This document shows positions 1 to 8,041 of a stretch of 17,194 bases of DNA, one piece after another. This DNA is from Bacillota bacterium. GTDB taxonomy: Bacteria > Bacillota > Clostridia > Peptostreptococcales > Anaerovoracaceae. Position 1 is the first letter of the stretch, and each line of letters begins with the position of its first letter. A model generated the notes under the pieces. The model was not told where the DNA came from and searched no databases. It saw only the letters and a program-made list of their open reading frames with translations. The position numbers and the translations under genes were made by a program. Location: the NCBI GenBank assembly GCA_016284485.1, contig JAEEOX010000147.1:1-17194 (forward strand), in the 5' to 3' direction.

Positions 1-531
1 CTTATATAGCATTCCCAGGGGAGCCCCCATGATCATCATGTAGATCATGGGCGCGGTGACTCCGTCGGAGGTGTTTTCCGCTACAGTCTCCACCACAGCC
101 TTGGTGATCTCTTCCGGATCAAGCTCCGAGGTATCCCGGCCCACGATCCATGAGAGATACTTCCTGGAGTTGGCCAGAACTCCCTCTTCCAGATAACGGT
201 ACACCAGCATGCTCTGCTCCTTCAGGGACTTGGATGCGAAGATCTGATAGCTCCAGAAGGTATTCAGTGCGAAGGCTGCCCATGTACTGTGCTTCGCAAG
301 AAGCGATATGGTTATAAAAGGCACCGCAAAAGACGCAGCTGCCACCACCATCCAGGTCACGGCCCCAGCTGCCATCTCCCCCGAGTTGGTTTTCGGGAAA
401 ACTTTTCTTGTAAACCTCTCCATGGCGGAGATCAGTCTGCCTATGATCACCACCGGATGAGGGAAATTCCTGGGATCCCCGAAGATCTGGTCCAGTATGA
501 ATGCTGTCAGGGTCGATAAAGCGATGAGCAA
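1..531 (-). CDS. cbiB: CbiB, adenosylcobinamide-phosphate synthase (3' end outside window)
   Basis: Integral membrane enzyme that attaches aminopropanol (or its phosphate) to adenosylcobyric acid, late in cobalamin synthesis. The 177 visible codons show the family N-terminus: a hydrophobic start, then DQIFGDPRNFPHPV (about residues 13-26), which matches the conserved GDP-x-x-x-PHPV signature. RDTSELDPEEI and VETVAENTSDGVTAP follow further in and are also typical. The frame stays open to base 1, so roughly the C-terminal half is missing from the window. I chose a TTG start at 531-529 because GGGGGAGGAG lies about 5 bases upstream and translation from there gives the expected N-terminus; there is no ATG in frame upstream. 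The start lies 16 bp past the cbiET stop, so it is the next gene of the cobalamin operon. Identity is firm; the exact start is less so. Confidence 0.9.
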   Translation of the reverse strand, partial: MLIALSTLTAFILDQIFGDPRNFPHPVVIIGRLISAMERFTRKVFPKTNSGEMAAGAVTWMVVAAASFAVPFITISLLAKHSTWAAFALNTFWSYQIFASKSLKEQSMLVYRYLEEGVLANSRKYLSWIVGRDTSELDPEEITKAVVETVAENTSDGVTAPMIYMMIMGAPLGMLYK

Positions 532-547
532 AGCGTCTCCTCCCCCG

Positions 548-1750
548 CTATTTCTTAAGAGTAATGATATATACAGGGTTCTCGGCCTTCATCAGGTCGT
601 ATCCCCCCATCTTTCTGGCCCTGGAAACATTAATGCAGACTATGTCTGAGCTGAGACTCAGTTCGTCCGTGAGTTTCAGCGCTTCAGCCAGTGTGTCCAA
701 TGTGACCGTGGTGAGCACGGTCACTGCTTCCGGATTCTTTTCCAGGCAGCAGTTAACTATCTCTCTCAGGTTTCCCTTGCTTCCTCCGATGAAGACCCTG
801 TCGGGAGCAGGAAGCCCGTTAAGAGCCTCCGGAGCCTTACCTTCGATAACCTTTATATTGAAGGCGCCAAGTTTCTTCATGTTGACCCTGATGAGTTCCA
901 CTCCTTCCGGATCCACCTCTATGGCATAAACTTCACCTTCACAGGCTCTGTAGGCCAGTCCTGCGGTTACGGAGCCTGTGCCGGCTCCCACGTCATATAC
1001 AGTATCTCCCGGACGGACGTCCAGCTTAGAGATCACAAGTGTCCTTACCTCTTCCTTGGTCATTGGGACGCCGCCTCTTATGAAGTCATCGTCCTTCAGT
1101 GTCCTGTAACGGTCCGGGACCCATGGGTTCTCTACATAGACCACTGAAAGTTTTGAGTATTCCTTGCCTTTCATCTCTGCGGGAGTGCCGCAGCTTATCT
1201 TCTCATTGGAAGAGCTCAGGTCTTCTCCGACGTACATCTTTACCCTGTCGCCAAGGCCTGCCCTGACCAGTTCCTCCGCAATGGTAGCGGGAGTCACCTT
1301 ATTGTCCGTAAGGCAAAAGACCTTCTCATTGTATGTGACGAAAGGCACAGCAGACCCGTTTATCCCGTGAAAGCTGACCGCCCTGAGATCCTCGTAGTTT
1401 TTGCCGATCTTCGCCATGAAATATGAGATAGTCCCGATCCCCGGATGCAGGCATATCTCAGCCTCCGGAAATCTTCCCACGATGGTGGAAGCAATGGAAT
1501 GGAAGCCCGTGTCACCGGAAGCTGCCACAGCCAGTTTTCTGCCGTTTTCAGCGCCGATCTCATCTGAGATGAAAGCCAGCATCTCCGTGACCGTAAGACA
1601 TCTTATATTGGCATTCAGGGCCTTGAGAGCCTCGCTGTCCTTAAGGGATGTAAGGACGATGTCTGCATTCTCTATTACTTTTCTTACGTCGGCGGTCATC
1701 AGATCTTCAGATCCCGGTCCTACGCCGCACACGTTTATAACAGTCTTCAT
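548..1750 (-). CDS. cbiET: CbiET fusion: cobalt-precorrin-7 C5-methyltransferase / C15-methyltransferase (decarboxylating)
   Basis: A 400-residue bifunctional protein. Residues about 1-209 are a CbiE-type SAM-dependent tetrapyrrole methylase: CGVGPGSEDLMT near the start (8-19), then ASGDTGFHS (77-85) and HPGIGTISY (102-110). Residues about 215-400 are CbiT: the hallmark IRGGVPMTKEEVRTL (224-238), followed by the Rossmann SAM-binding loop VYDVGAGTGS (251-260). Together they methylate C5 and C15 and decarboxylate the C12 acetate chain. Fusion of the two activities is common (the aerobic counterpart is CobL) although they are often separate genes in Firmicutes. The ATG overlaps the cbiJ stop by 4 bases (ATGA), implying coupled translation. 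Confidence 0.95.
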   Translation of the reverse strand: MKTVINVCGVGPGSEDLMTADVRKVIENADIVLTSLKDSEALKALNANIRCLTVTEMLAFISDEIGAENGRKLAVAASGDTGFHSIASTIVGRFPEAEICLHPGIGTISYFMAKIGKNYEDLRAVSFHGINGSAVPFVTYNEKVFCLTDNKVTPATIAEELVRAGLGDRVKMYVGEDLSSSNEKISCGTPAEMKGKEYSKLSVVYVENPWVPDRYRTLKDDDFIRGGVPMTKEEVRTLVISKLDVRPGDTVYDVGAGTGSVTAGLAYRACEGEVYAIEVDPEGVELIRVNMKKLGAFNIKVIEGKAPEALNGLPAPDRVFIGGSKGNLREIVNCCLEKNPEAVTVLTTVTLDTLAEALKLTDELSLSSDIVCINVSRARKMGGYDLMKAENPVYIITLKK

Positions 1751-2565
1751 ACATTGCCTCCTCTGAGGGTCTGATCCAGGCGGTCCAGAACATCCTCCAG
1801 ACAGGATCCTTCCTCTTCCCCCGGCCTTCTTATGACCAGTACTCTGAAACCTTCTCTTGCGCAGTCCAGCTTGTCGCTGAAGCCCCCGGCCCTGCCGGTG
1901 CTCTTGGTGACCAGGGTCTCACATCCGAACTGTCTCAGTGTGGCCAGATTCATCTCCAGGCTGAAGGGCCCCTGCATACAGATGATGTTGGGCTGTTTAA
2001 GACCCGCTTCCGTGCAGAGCCTCACCGATTCCACAGAGGGAAGTACCCTTGCGGTGAATCTCTCCTGAAATCCCGGCACCTCAGAGAACCTGGCCAGATC
2101 CTTGGATCCTGTGGTGAGCAGCACTCTTCCGGGTATGTCCTTGAGGATCCTGACAGCATCCTCCACCGAGTCAGCAAAGATCACCCTATCCTCCAGGCCT
2201 TCGTACTCCGAAGGAAGCACGTCCTTCCTAAGGAGCCGGAGATACTCTGTGCCCGTGTTTTCCGCGGCGCTTCGTATGTTATCCGATACCTGATCCGCAT
2301 AGGGATGGGTGGCATCGATGACCAGGCTGTAGCCCTTATCCGCGAAGATCTTTTCCATGCCGTGCCCGTCCAGTCTTCCCTCGATCACACTGAGATCTCC
2401 CATGTTCTGAAGGATCTCCTGGCCGTACTCGGTGGCAACGAAGAAATCAACTGAGTTCTCCATGCCGCTCTCCAGCACGTGGGACGCGATCATCCTGCCC
2501 TCGTAGGTTCCCGCGAACACCGCCGCTATTGAATTGTTACTTCCCGGCTTCGCCGTCATAGTCAT
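1747..2565 (-). CDS. cbiJ: CbiJ/CobK, (cobalt-)precorrin-6A reductase
   Basis: NAD(P)H-dependent reductase of the corrin macrocycle, acting between CbiD and CbiET. Family signatures: AGTYEGRMIA near the N-terminus (18-27), VIDATHPYADQVS (82-94), LLTTGSKDLARF (149-160), MQGPFSLEMN (197-206) and the C-terminal TKSTGRAGGFSDK (220-232). At 272 residues it is close to the usual family size. The frame begins with two in-frame ATGs. The first (2565) has GAGAGG only 2 bases upstream; the second (2559) sits at a better 8-base distance, so translation probably starts at 2559. Either way the gene begins inside the end of cbiH, an overlap of 23-29 bases, and ends in a 4-base overlap with cbiET. Confidence 0.93.
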   Translation of the reverse strand: MTMTAKPGSNNSIAAVFAGTYEGRMIASHVLESGMENSVDFFVATEYGQEILQNMGDLSVIEGRLDGHGMEKIFADKGYSLVIDATHPYADQVSDNIRSAAENTGTEYLRLLRKDVLPSEYEGLEDRVIFADSVEDAVRILKDIPGRVLLTTGSKDLARFSEVPGFQERFTARVLPSVESVRLCTEAGLKQPNIICMQGPFSLEMNLATLRQFGCETLVTKSTGRAGGFSDKLDCAREGFRVLVIRRPGEEEGSCLEDVLDRLDQTLRGGNV

Positions 2566-3286
2566 ATCCTCTCGGCGTCACCAGTTCGCCGTTTATCACT
2601 CTTGTCTGGCTGTTTCCCACGATCACAGTGGTGAACATGTCGATATCGTCATTCTCCCGGAGTTCGGAGAGCCTGAGTATTTTGCTCCCCTGACCTTCCC
2701 GGCCGATGTTTTTAACATAGCCCGATGGAGTATCCGCAGGTCTGTGTTTCATTATCAGGTCCACTGCCCTGTCCAGATGGTCTCTCCTCTTATGGCTCTT
2801 GGGATTGTAGATGCAGATCACAAAGTCCGCCTCCGCCGCAGCCTCTATCCTCTTCTCGATCAGATCCCAGGGGGTCAGAAGGTCCGAAAGGGATATGACC
2901 GCGAAGTCGTGGATCAGTGGAGCTCCAAGGACCGCTGCTCCGCTCATGGCCGCAGTTATTCCCGGTACGGTCACTATCCTGACCTCTGGATGAGCCTCTG
3001 CCACCTCGCGCATGAGTCCCGCCATGCCGTATACACCTGCATCTCCGCTGGATACGAAGGATACAGTCTTGCCGCTGAGCGCCAGGTCCAGAGCGATCCT
3101 GGCTCTTTCCACCTCGCCGCGCATGGCTGTGGACACAACTTCCTTGCCCTCCGTAAGCTCCTCTATGAGCTTCACGTAGACCGTGTATCCTACAACTGCG
3201 TCACTTCCCTTTATGGCGTTTACCGCCTGAGGCGTCATGTATTCCCTGCCGCCCGGGCCAATTCCCACAACATATATCTTAGACAT
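2537..3286 (-). CDS. cbiH: CbiH/CobJ, (cobalt-)precorrin-3B C17-methyltransferase
   Basis: SAM-dependent methylase that methylates C17 and drives ring contraction. The 249 residues match the family over the full length: GIGPGG SAM loop (8-13), GYTVYVKLI (33-41), SSGDAGVYGMAG (79-90), VPGITAAMSGAAVLGAP (107-123), HDFAVISLSDLLTPW (126-140), then VICIYNPKSHKR and VIVGNSQT in the C-terminal half. The ATG lies inside the last codons of cbiG (8-base overlap), and its own 3' end overlaps the start of cbiJ. Nothing is missing or unusual. It is a stand-alone CbiH, without the C-terminal extension seen in some related proteins. Confidence 0.95.
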   Translation of the reverse strand: MSKIYVVGIGPGGREYMTPQAVNAIKGSDAVVGYTVYVKLIEELTEGKEVVSTAMRGEVERARIALDLALSGKTVSFVSSGDAGVYGMAGLMREVAEAHPEVRIVTVPGITAAMSGAAVLGAPLIHDFAVISLSDLLTPWDLIEKRIEAAAEADFVICIYNPKSHKRRDHLDRAVDLIMKHRPADTPSGYVKNIGREGQGSKILRLSELRENDDIDMFTTVIVGNSQTRVINGELVTPRGYDYDGEAGK

Positions 3287-4325
3287 CGAATCTACACTCC
3301 CATTCTTTCTCGCACAAAGCCGCGGTCACCTCATTCAGCGCGGTCCTCTCCATAAGGATCCTCGGAGTGCCGCCCCCTGCCAGGCGGGCCGCTCTGAAGG
3401 CCGCCCTCTCTGAAACATTGTCGGCTCCGGTGGTGTTCAGCACGAATCCCGAGTGATGAAATTCACCCTGCTCCTCCATGAGTTCCTCCGGCGTAAAGGG
3501 GATCATTCCGATACCATGCCCGGCGCAAAACATCTGCATGCAGGCCTCGTCCTTCTTGAGATCGATGGTGGCGAGATCCGCCACTGCCTTCACGGAAAAG
3601 CCCGCATCGGATATCATCGTGCTCACTGCCCTCTCATAGTTACCGGGATCCCCGTTACGTCTGCAGCCTGAACCCAGGACCAGAGCCTTCGGAAAGACCC
3701 GGAAAGTCTCTCCGAAGGGTGAACAGCCTGTCCTCACCCCAACATAGATGCCCTTTTCAGGCGCATTCTCTCCGTCTCTAACCAGTGTCAGCTCCTCCGG
3801 GATACTGCCTCTGATCCTCTCATCTGCCTCCTCCACATAGAGCCCTACCGGTTCTCCCTTTATCACCGCCGATGAGATCATCTTGATCTTCGAGATGTCA
3901 TCTATGACGAAGCCGTTCTTCACCGCCCACACATCCACAGCAAACCTGCCGTTCACGTCGGTTCCGGTGGTTATGACCGGACGTCCTCCGACTATCTCAG
4001 CCAGCTCACAGGCGAACTCGTTGGCTCCGCCTATGTGGCCGGAAAGGATGGGAATGACGTTCTGCCCCAGTTCGTCCATGACTATGACCGCAGGATCCCT
4101 GTCCTTGGACTCTATGAAGGGTGCTACGGACCTTACGGCTATTCCCGCGGCGGACACGAAGAGGATGCAGTCACAATCCCTGAAAGCTTCCGCCACAAAA
4201 GACCTGAGTTCCTGCCCCTTGCGGTAAAACCGCTGCTCCGTCCCGGGAGGAAGAGCCTCTGAGATCTCGGATATTCTTTTTGCTGCGTTGTCAGTAAAAC
4301 CGATCATCGCAAGTTTTCTGATCAT
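3279..4325 (-). CDS. cbiG: CbiG, cobalt-precorrin-5A hydrolase
   Basis: Opens the delta-lactone of cobalt-precorrin-5A and releases the extruded two-carbon unit (acetaldehyde) in the anaerobic pathway. The gene marks the oxygen-independent route because the aerobic pathway uses a different ring-contraction system. The 348 residues show the N-terminal and central signatures SAAGIAVRSVAPFI (58-71), SGHIGGANE (95-103) and VITTGTDVNG (117-126). The C-terminal CbiG domain follows from about residue 215 (LVLGSGCRRNGDP), with the FTPEEL element and C-terminal ARLAGG region. The ATG overlaps the cbiF stop by 4 bases (ATGA), with AGGAG 8 bases upstream inside cbiF. Confidence 0.94.
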   Translation of the reverse strand: MIRKLAMIGFTDNAAKRISEISEALPPGTEQRFYRKGQELRSFVAEAFRDCDCILFVSAAGIAVRSVAPFIESKDRDPAVIVMDELGQNVIPILSGHIGGANEFACELAEIVGGRPVITTGTDVNGRFAVDVWAVKNGFVIDDISKIKMISSAVIKGEPVGLYVEEADERIRGSIPEELTLVRDGENAPEKGIYVGVRTGCSPFGETFRVFPKALVLGSGCRRNGDPGNYERAVSTMISDAGFSVKAVADLATIDLKKDEACMQMFCAGHGIGMIPFTPEELMEEQGEFHHSGFVLNTTGADNVSERAAFRAARLAGGGTPRILMERTALNEVTAALCEKEWECRFDV

Positions 4326-5092
4326 CTGTCGTTCTCCTGCTTATCTGCAGTGGCCTCTCTGTAGCCTGTGGTGAAACCTGGGTCATAGAGTTTCGACCTG
4401 TCATAGGTGCTGCCCAAAAAACCTCCCACCATGATGAGAGCCATGCGGTTTATTCCATTCTGCTCCGCTGCCTCCCCGATCTGTGCCACGGTGGTGTGTA
4501 TCACCTTCTGGTCAGGCCATGTGGCCTTGTATACGATGGCAGCCGGGGAATCCGGGGCATATCCTCCTTCGATGAGCTTTTCCGAAAGCTCGTGCAGCAT
4601 GGATGAAGTGAGGAACACCACCATGCTTGCCCCATGGGAAGCCAGTTTCACTATGTCCTCCTTTTCAGGCACGGGGGTCCTTCCCGCCATCCTGGTGAGG
4701 ATCACAGTCTGGCTCACTCCGGGCAAGGTGAACTCGGCGTTCAGTGCCGAAGCAGCTCCTATGAATGAGCTTACGCCGGGAACGTATTCATAGCTGATCC
4801 CAAGCCTGTCCAGAACATCCATCTGCTCGCGGATCGCTCCGTAGATGGACGGATCTCCGGTATGAAGTCTTGCCACCATGGCGTCCCGGTTCTCTTCCAT
4901 CACGGCGATGACCTCCTCCAGGGTCATGCGGGCGCTGTCGTATATTTTGCACCCTTCCTTCGCGTAGTCAAGAAGCGCAGGGTTCACCAGAGATCCCGCA
5001 TAGACTATGACGTCTGCTTTCTTGAGGAGCTCAGCTCCCCTGACCGTGATCAGATCCGGTGCTCCCGGGCCTGCGCCTATGAAATATACCAT
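4322..5092 (-). CDS. cbiF: CbiF/CobM, cobalt-precorrin-4 C11-methyltransferase
   Basis: SAM-dependent methylase of C11. The 256 residues carry the family landmarks: FIGAGPGAPDLITVRG (4-19), VYAGSLVNPALL (30-41), LHTGDPSIYGA (76-86), PGVSSFIGAASALN (105-118) and the diagnostic LTRMAGRTPVPEKE (132-145). The ATG has AGGGAGG 4 bases upstream. A 67-bp gap containing a hairpin separates it from cbiD, the longest gap among the genes after cbiK; downstream it overlaps cbiG by 4 bases. The last about 15 residues are polar and beyond the conserved domain. Confidence 0.95.
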   Translation of the reverse strand: MVYFIGAGPGAPDLITVRGAELLKKADVIVYAGSLVNPALLDYAKEGCKIYDSARMTLEEVIAVMEENRDAMVARLHTGDPSIYGAIREQMDVLDRLGISYEYVPGVSSFIGAASALNAEFTLPGVSQTVILTRMAGRTPVPEKEDIVKLASHGASMVVFLTSSMLHELSEKLIEGGYAPDSPAAIVYKATWPDQKVIHTTVAQIGEAAEQNGINRMALIMVGGFLGSTYDRSKLYDPGFTTGYREATADKQENDR

Positions 5093-5115
5093 GTTGCCTC
5101 CCTTATAGTCGTATA

Positions 5116-5141
5116 GCCGGACTGTATAAATGCTGTCCGGC
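5116..5141. other. Inverted repeat in the cbiD-cbiF gap
   Basis: Arms GCCGGAC (5116-5122) and GTCCGGC (5135-5141) pair over 7 GC-rich base pairs around a 12-base loop, in the 67-bp gap between the cbiD stop and the cbiF start. Read on the plus strand the hairpin is followed by CTGATTTTTTT, which looks like a terminator, but no plus-strand gene ends here. On the minus (operon) strand it is followed by mixed sequence and the cbiF ribosome binding site, so it would act as an intercistronic stem-loop affecting mRNA processing or stability. The structure is visible; its role is inference. Confidence 0.5.
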
Positions 5142-5159
5142 CTGATTTTTTTGAAATGT

Positions 5160-6305
5160 TTATCTGAAGTAAGCGATGAGGTCCTCCGCCCCGTCGCTCA
5201 TCATTATGTTCGTTCTGTCAGTGGTGAACATGACTGTCTCCACCTGGATGTCTTCGCCTGCACGGCTTCTCAGATGGAACAATGCTCTGTCCACTATGTC
5301 GCGCTTGACCCGGCCGAAGTACTCTTCGTCCTTAAGGATGTCGAAGGCCTTGTCCGTGGTCACACACTTTAAGATGGCCCGGACCTTCTCAGGTCCTGCT
5401 CCCCTGGCCGCAGCCAGTGCACCTATGATCTCCATCCTGCAGTCAGCATAGGATGAGTGGGTGTTCATGACTCCCGCTGCAGTCTTGATGAGCTTGCCTG
5501 TGTGCCCGATGAAAAGCACTCTTTTGAATCCGCAGTACCTGATGTAGTCCAGGCTCTCTCCCACGAAGTTGGATATCTGGACCGCACGGTCAAGATCTAT
5601 TCCCAGATACTCACGGATGAAATCCGCCCCATAGTTTCCGGGGGTGATCAGAATGGTGTCCGGATCCTTTACTCTGTATTTGTCTATGAAGGCCTTGATG
5701 GTCTCCACCAGTGCCTTCTGACTCATGGGCTCCACTATGCCCGTGGTACCTATGATGGATATTCCGCCAATTATTCCCAGTCTGGAATTGAAGGTCTTTT
5801 TGGCCACCTCCTCACCGCCTGGAACGGATATGACTACCTTGAGAGCTCCGCTGTAGCCCAGAGAATCTGCCACCCGGGTCACATTCTCCCTGATCATGCG
5901 CCTCGGAACAGGATTGATGGCCGCCTCTCCTACAGGAAGCTGCAGGCCTTCTTCCGTGACTCTGCCTACGCCCTGTCCGCCTTCTATGATCACCCTTTCC
6001 TCAAGGGTCCCGAAAGGTGCATCGGTCTTCGAGACTTCCGCAAAAATCCTGAGTCCCGTAGTGACGTCGGGATCGTCCCCTCCGTCCTTTATGACTGAAC
6101 ATATTGCGCGGTCCTCCCTCACGTCGGGATCGAAGATCTCCATGGCCGCAGTTTCTCCCGAAGGTAGTACAAAGCTGACCGAGGGCAGAATGACCCCGGT
6201 CAGCATCATCTGACAGGAAGCTGCGGCCGCCGCAGCTGCGCAGCTTCCTGTGGTATACCCTTGTTTAAGTTTTTTGCCGCCTACTACGGCGTAATCCTTT
6301 TCCAT
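5160..6305 (-). CDS. cbiD: CbiD, cobalt-precorrin-5B C1-methyltransferase
   Basis: Methylates C1 in the anaerobic corrin pathway; with cbiG it identifies the oxygen-independent route. The 381 residues show GYTTGSCAAAAA at the N-terminus (16-27), VIKDGGDDPDVT (71-82), IGTTGIVEPMS (185-195) and the later NYGADFIREYLG and GHTGKL elements. CbiD is not related to the tetrapyrrole methylase family, and this protein correctly lacks the GxGPG loop. The ATG has AAGGA 5 bases upstream and lies 13 bp after the lipoprotein stop. The C-terminus is followed by the 67-bp gap with an inverted repeat before cbiF. Confidence 0.95.
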   Translation of the reverse strand: MEKDYAVVGGKKLKQGYTTGSCAAAAAAASCQMMLTGVILPSVSFVLPSGETAAMEIFDPDVREDRAICSVIKDGGDDPDVTTGLRIFAEVSKTDAPFGTLEERVIIEGGQGVGRVTEEGLQLPVGEAAINPVPRRMIRENVTRVADSLGYSGALKVVISVPGGEEVAKKTFNSRLGIIGGISIIGTTGIVEPMSQKALVETIKAFIDKYRVKDPDTILITPGNYGADFIREYLGIDLDRAVQISNFVGESLDYIRYCGFKRVLFIGHTGKLIKTAAGVMNTHSSYADCRMEIIGALAAARGAGPEKVRAILKCVTTDKAFDILKDEEYFGRVKRDIVDRALFHLRSRAGEDIQVETVMFTTDRTNIMMSDGAEDLIAYFR

Positions 6306-6318
6306 AAGGGTCCTTGGT

Positions 6319-6795
6319 CTATTCCTGAGGTTCTACGTTAGAAACGGACACCTTGTGATCGTACCAGACTCCCTTTGTACCGATGATGGCAAGGTCGAAA
6401 TCTTCGTCAAGCACTGTGACAGGGATGTCGAATCCGTTCACTTCTTCAGTCAGACCGTCGGAATATGTAACAGTATCCACCGTAGGTTCAAGGAGCTCTG
6501 CCCCTTCCTTCTGTGCATCCTCGGCAAGTCCGACGTACATGTTGACAATGTTCTGTGATACCAGGCTGACATGAATGGTCATCTGGCCGTTCTCAACAGT
6601 GAGCACACCTTTGCCGTTGAGGGCTTCGTTTACGTGAAACATACTGGAGTCCGTGTTGAAGTCGGCGGTATATGTACCGTCTTCAAGGCCATAGGGGTTC
6701 CCTGCGGGCTCTTCATTACCATTCGATCCGCCGCAAGCTGCAAGCAGAGTCATGACGAGAAGGATCGATACGATCACCACAAGTATTTTTTTCAT
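6319..6795 (-). CDS. Small lipoprotein of unknown function in the cobalamin operon
   Basis: A 158-residue protein with a classic lipoprotein signal: MKK, a hydrophobic core, then LLAAC with the lipid-modified cysteine at residue 21, followed by a Gly/Asn/Glu-rich linker. It is therefore anchored outside the cytoplasmic membrane. The mature part (about 36-153) looks like one compact beta-rich domain beginning GLEDGTYTADF and ending IIGTKGVWYDHKVSVS. The pattern is loosely reminiscent of NEAT-type iron/heme-binding domains, but the YxxxY heme ligand motif is not present, so this is only a suggestion. Its position between exported-type cbiK (34 bp) and cbiD (13 bp), under the same cobalamin riboswitch, suggests a role in cobalt or tetrapyrrole handling at the cell surface. 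GGAGG lies 11 bases before the ATG, slightly far. Confidence 0.85.
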   Translation of the reverse strand: MKKILVVIVSILLVMTLLAACGGSNGNEEPAGNPYGLEDGTYTADFNTDSSMFHVNEALNGKGVLTVENGQMTIHVSLVSQNIVNMYVGLAEDAQKEGAELLEPTVDTVTYSDGLTEEVNGFDIPVTVLDEDFDLAIIGTKGVWYDHKVSVSNVEPQE

Positions 6796-6829
6796 TTTGA
6801 GTAAAACCTCCGATAATTAAGTATTGTTT

Positions 6830-8041
6830 TTACTGAAGAACTGCTGCAACGTGAGCTACGTACAGAGCCTGAACTTCAGCGATACGTCCGAGACCTGCGA
6901 TCTGGCATGTCACGTTCTCAGCACCCAGTCCTGCGCCTGTGTCAACGGGCTCATCAGCACCTTCTACCTCGAACTCACCGCCGTTTACGAATCCGTAATA
7001 CCATGTGCCTTCTTCATCGGCAGCCATGTCATTGTTGGCGTGATCGCCTGCAACTACCATGAGGGGACGAAGGATGACCTTTGTGTATCCGGCTTCCTCG
7101 AGAGCTTTCTTGACCTCGGGGAATGCTGTCTCAGCGGGTTTGCCTTCAACGGTTCCGACAAAAATGTTGTCATATCCGAGGGCTGCCATCTGGGCCTGCA
7201 TCTGGCTGTATGTGACGTTGGCTGTATGAGATGTGCCGTGTCCCATGAATACGACGGCTGTTCCGTCTGCCTTGAGAGCATCGAGAGACTCTGCTCCTGC
7301 TTCTTTAACTGCCTCTGCTACCACTGCCTTTGCGACAGTTTCCTTGTCAGCGTTGATGACTGTGGCGTCGGATCCCACTTCACCGAGGAGCGGTTCTGCG
7401 ATGACCATGGATTCGAAGTTGTCCTTGTAAGCTTCAGCCTGAGCTACAAGCTCGTCATACTCTGCACCGTGCATGAGGTGAGTGGGCTGGATCACAAGGT
7501 TCTTGACACCGTTGTCCACTGCTCTCTGCATTGCCTGGTCCATGTTGTCGATGAATTCGCCGTCTCTTGCCTGGATGTGGTTGATGATGATCTGAGCCGT
7601 GAATGCTCTTCTCACTGACCAGTCGGGATATGCTTCCTGGAGAGCCTTCTCAACTCCGCCGATGTCGGCTACTCTGGAGTCGTTGAAGGATGTTCCGAAG
7701 GAAACTACGAGAAGCTCGTTCTCACCGATCTCATCCTGGTTAAGAGGATCGTCCAGAGAAGCGTCGCCTGTGTCGAGTGCGAAGTAGTCGCCTTCCTCAA
7801 CGAGTTCCTTCTGAGCGTCTGTCAGAGCGTCCCATGCTTCCTTGGCTGCGAGGCACTGAGCATCTGTCTCTTCTGTTCTCTCCTGGACCTGGATGGCTGC
7901 GATCAGTTCATCAACTGCTGCTGCAGCTTCCTCGTCGGATACTTCCGGTGCTGCCGGTTCAGGCTGCTGCTGCTGACCGCATGCTGCGAACATGCAGACT
8001 ACCAGAGCAACTGCAAGTAATACTGTTAAGATCTTCTTCAT
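6830..8041 (-). CDS. cbiK: CbiK-family sirohydrochlorin cobaltochelatase with lipoprotein signal
   Basis: Chelatases of this family insert Co2+ into sirohydrochlorin, the first step of the anaerobic pathway. The core (about 108-403) fits CbiK: LLVVSFGTSFNDSR (110-123), IQPTHLMHGAEYD (184-196), VVFMGHGTSHTAN (263-275), RPLMVVAGDHANNDMA (325-340). His188/191 and His268/272 are the likely metal-binding and catalytic residues by family position. Unusually, the protein starts with a lipoprotein signal (MKK, hydrophobic stretch, FAAC, Cys21), a Gln/Pro/Ala linker, and an extra segment (about 35-85) with AAKEAWDALTDAQKELV, a pattern seen in small helical repeats of Firmicute surface proteins. It is about 140 residues longer than stand-alone CbiK. 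The frame is open further upstream to 8218, but that runs into the leader; ATG 8041 has AAAGGAAAGGAAG upstream and gives the signal peptide, so it is chosen. Confidence 0.9.
   Translation of the reverse strand: MKKILTVLLAVALVVCMFAACGQQQQPEPAAPEVSDEEAAAAVDELIAAIQVQERTEETDAQCLAAKEAWDALTDAQKELVEEGDYFALDTGDASLDDPLNQDEIGENELLVVSFGTSFNDSRVADIGGVEKALQEAYPDWSVRRAFTAQIIINHIQARDGEFIDNMDQAMQRAVDNGVKNLVIQPTHLMHGAEYDELVAQAEAYKDNFESMVIAEPLLGEVGSDATVINADKETVAKAVVAEAVKEAGAESLDALKADGTAVVFMGHGTSHTANVTYSQMQAQMAALGYDNIFVGTVEGKPAETAFPEVKKALEEAGYTKVILRPLMVVAGDHANNDMAADEEGTWYYGFVNGGEFEVEGADEPVDTGAGLGAENVTCQIAGLGRIAEVQALYVAHVAAVLQ

Noticed and set aside
2534..3355. 273-codon plus-strand open frame
   Set aside because: Antisense to cbiH, whose signatures are intact along its length. 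A by-product of GC-rich codon usage.
6824..7618. 264-codon open frame on the plus strand, rich in Cys/His
   Set aside because: It runs antisense to cbiK through codons whose minus-strand product matches the chelatase family. No ribosome binding site or family signature; it is a shadow frame.
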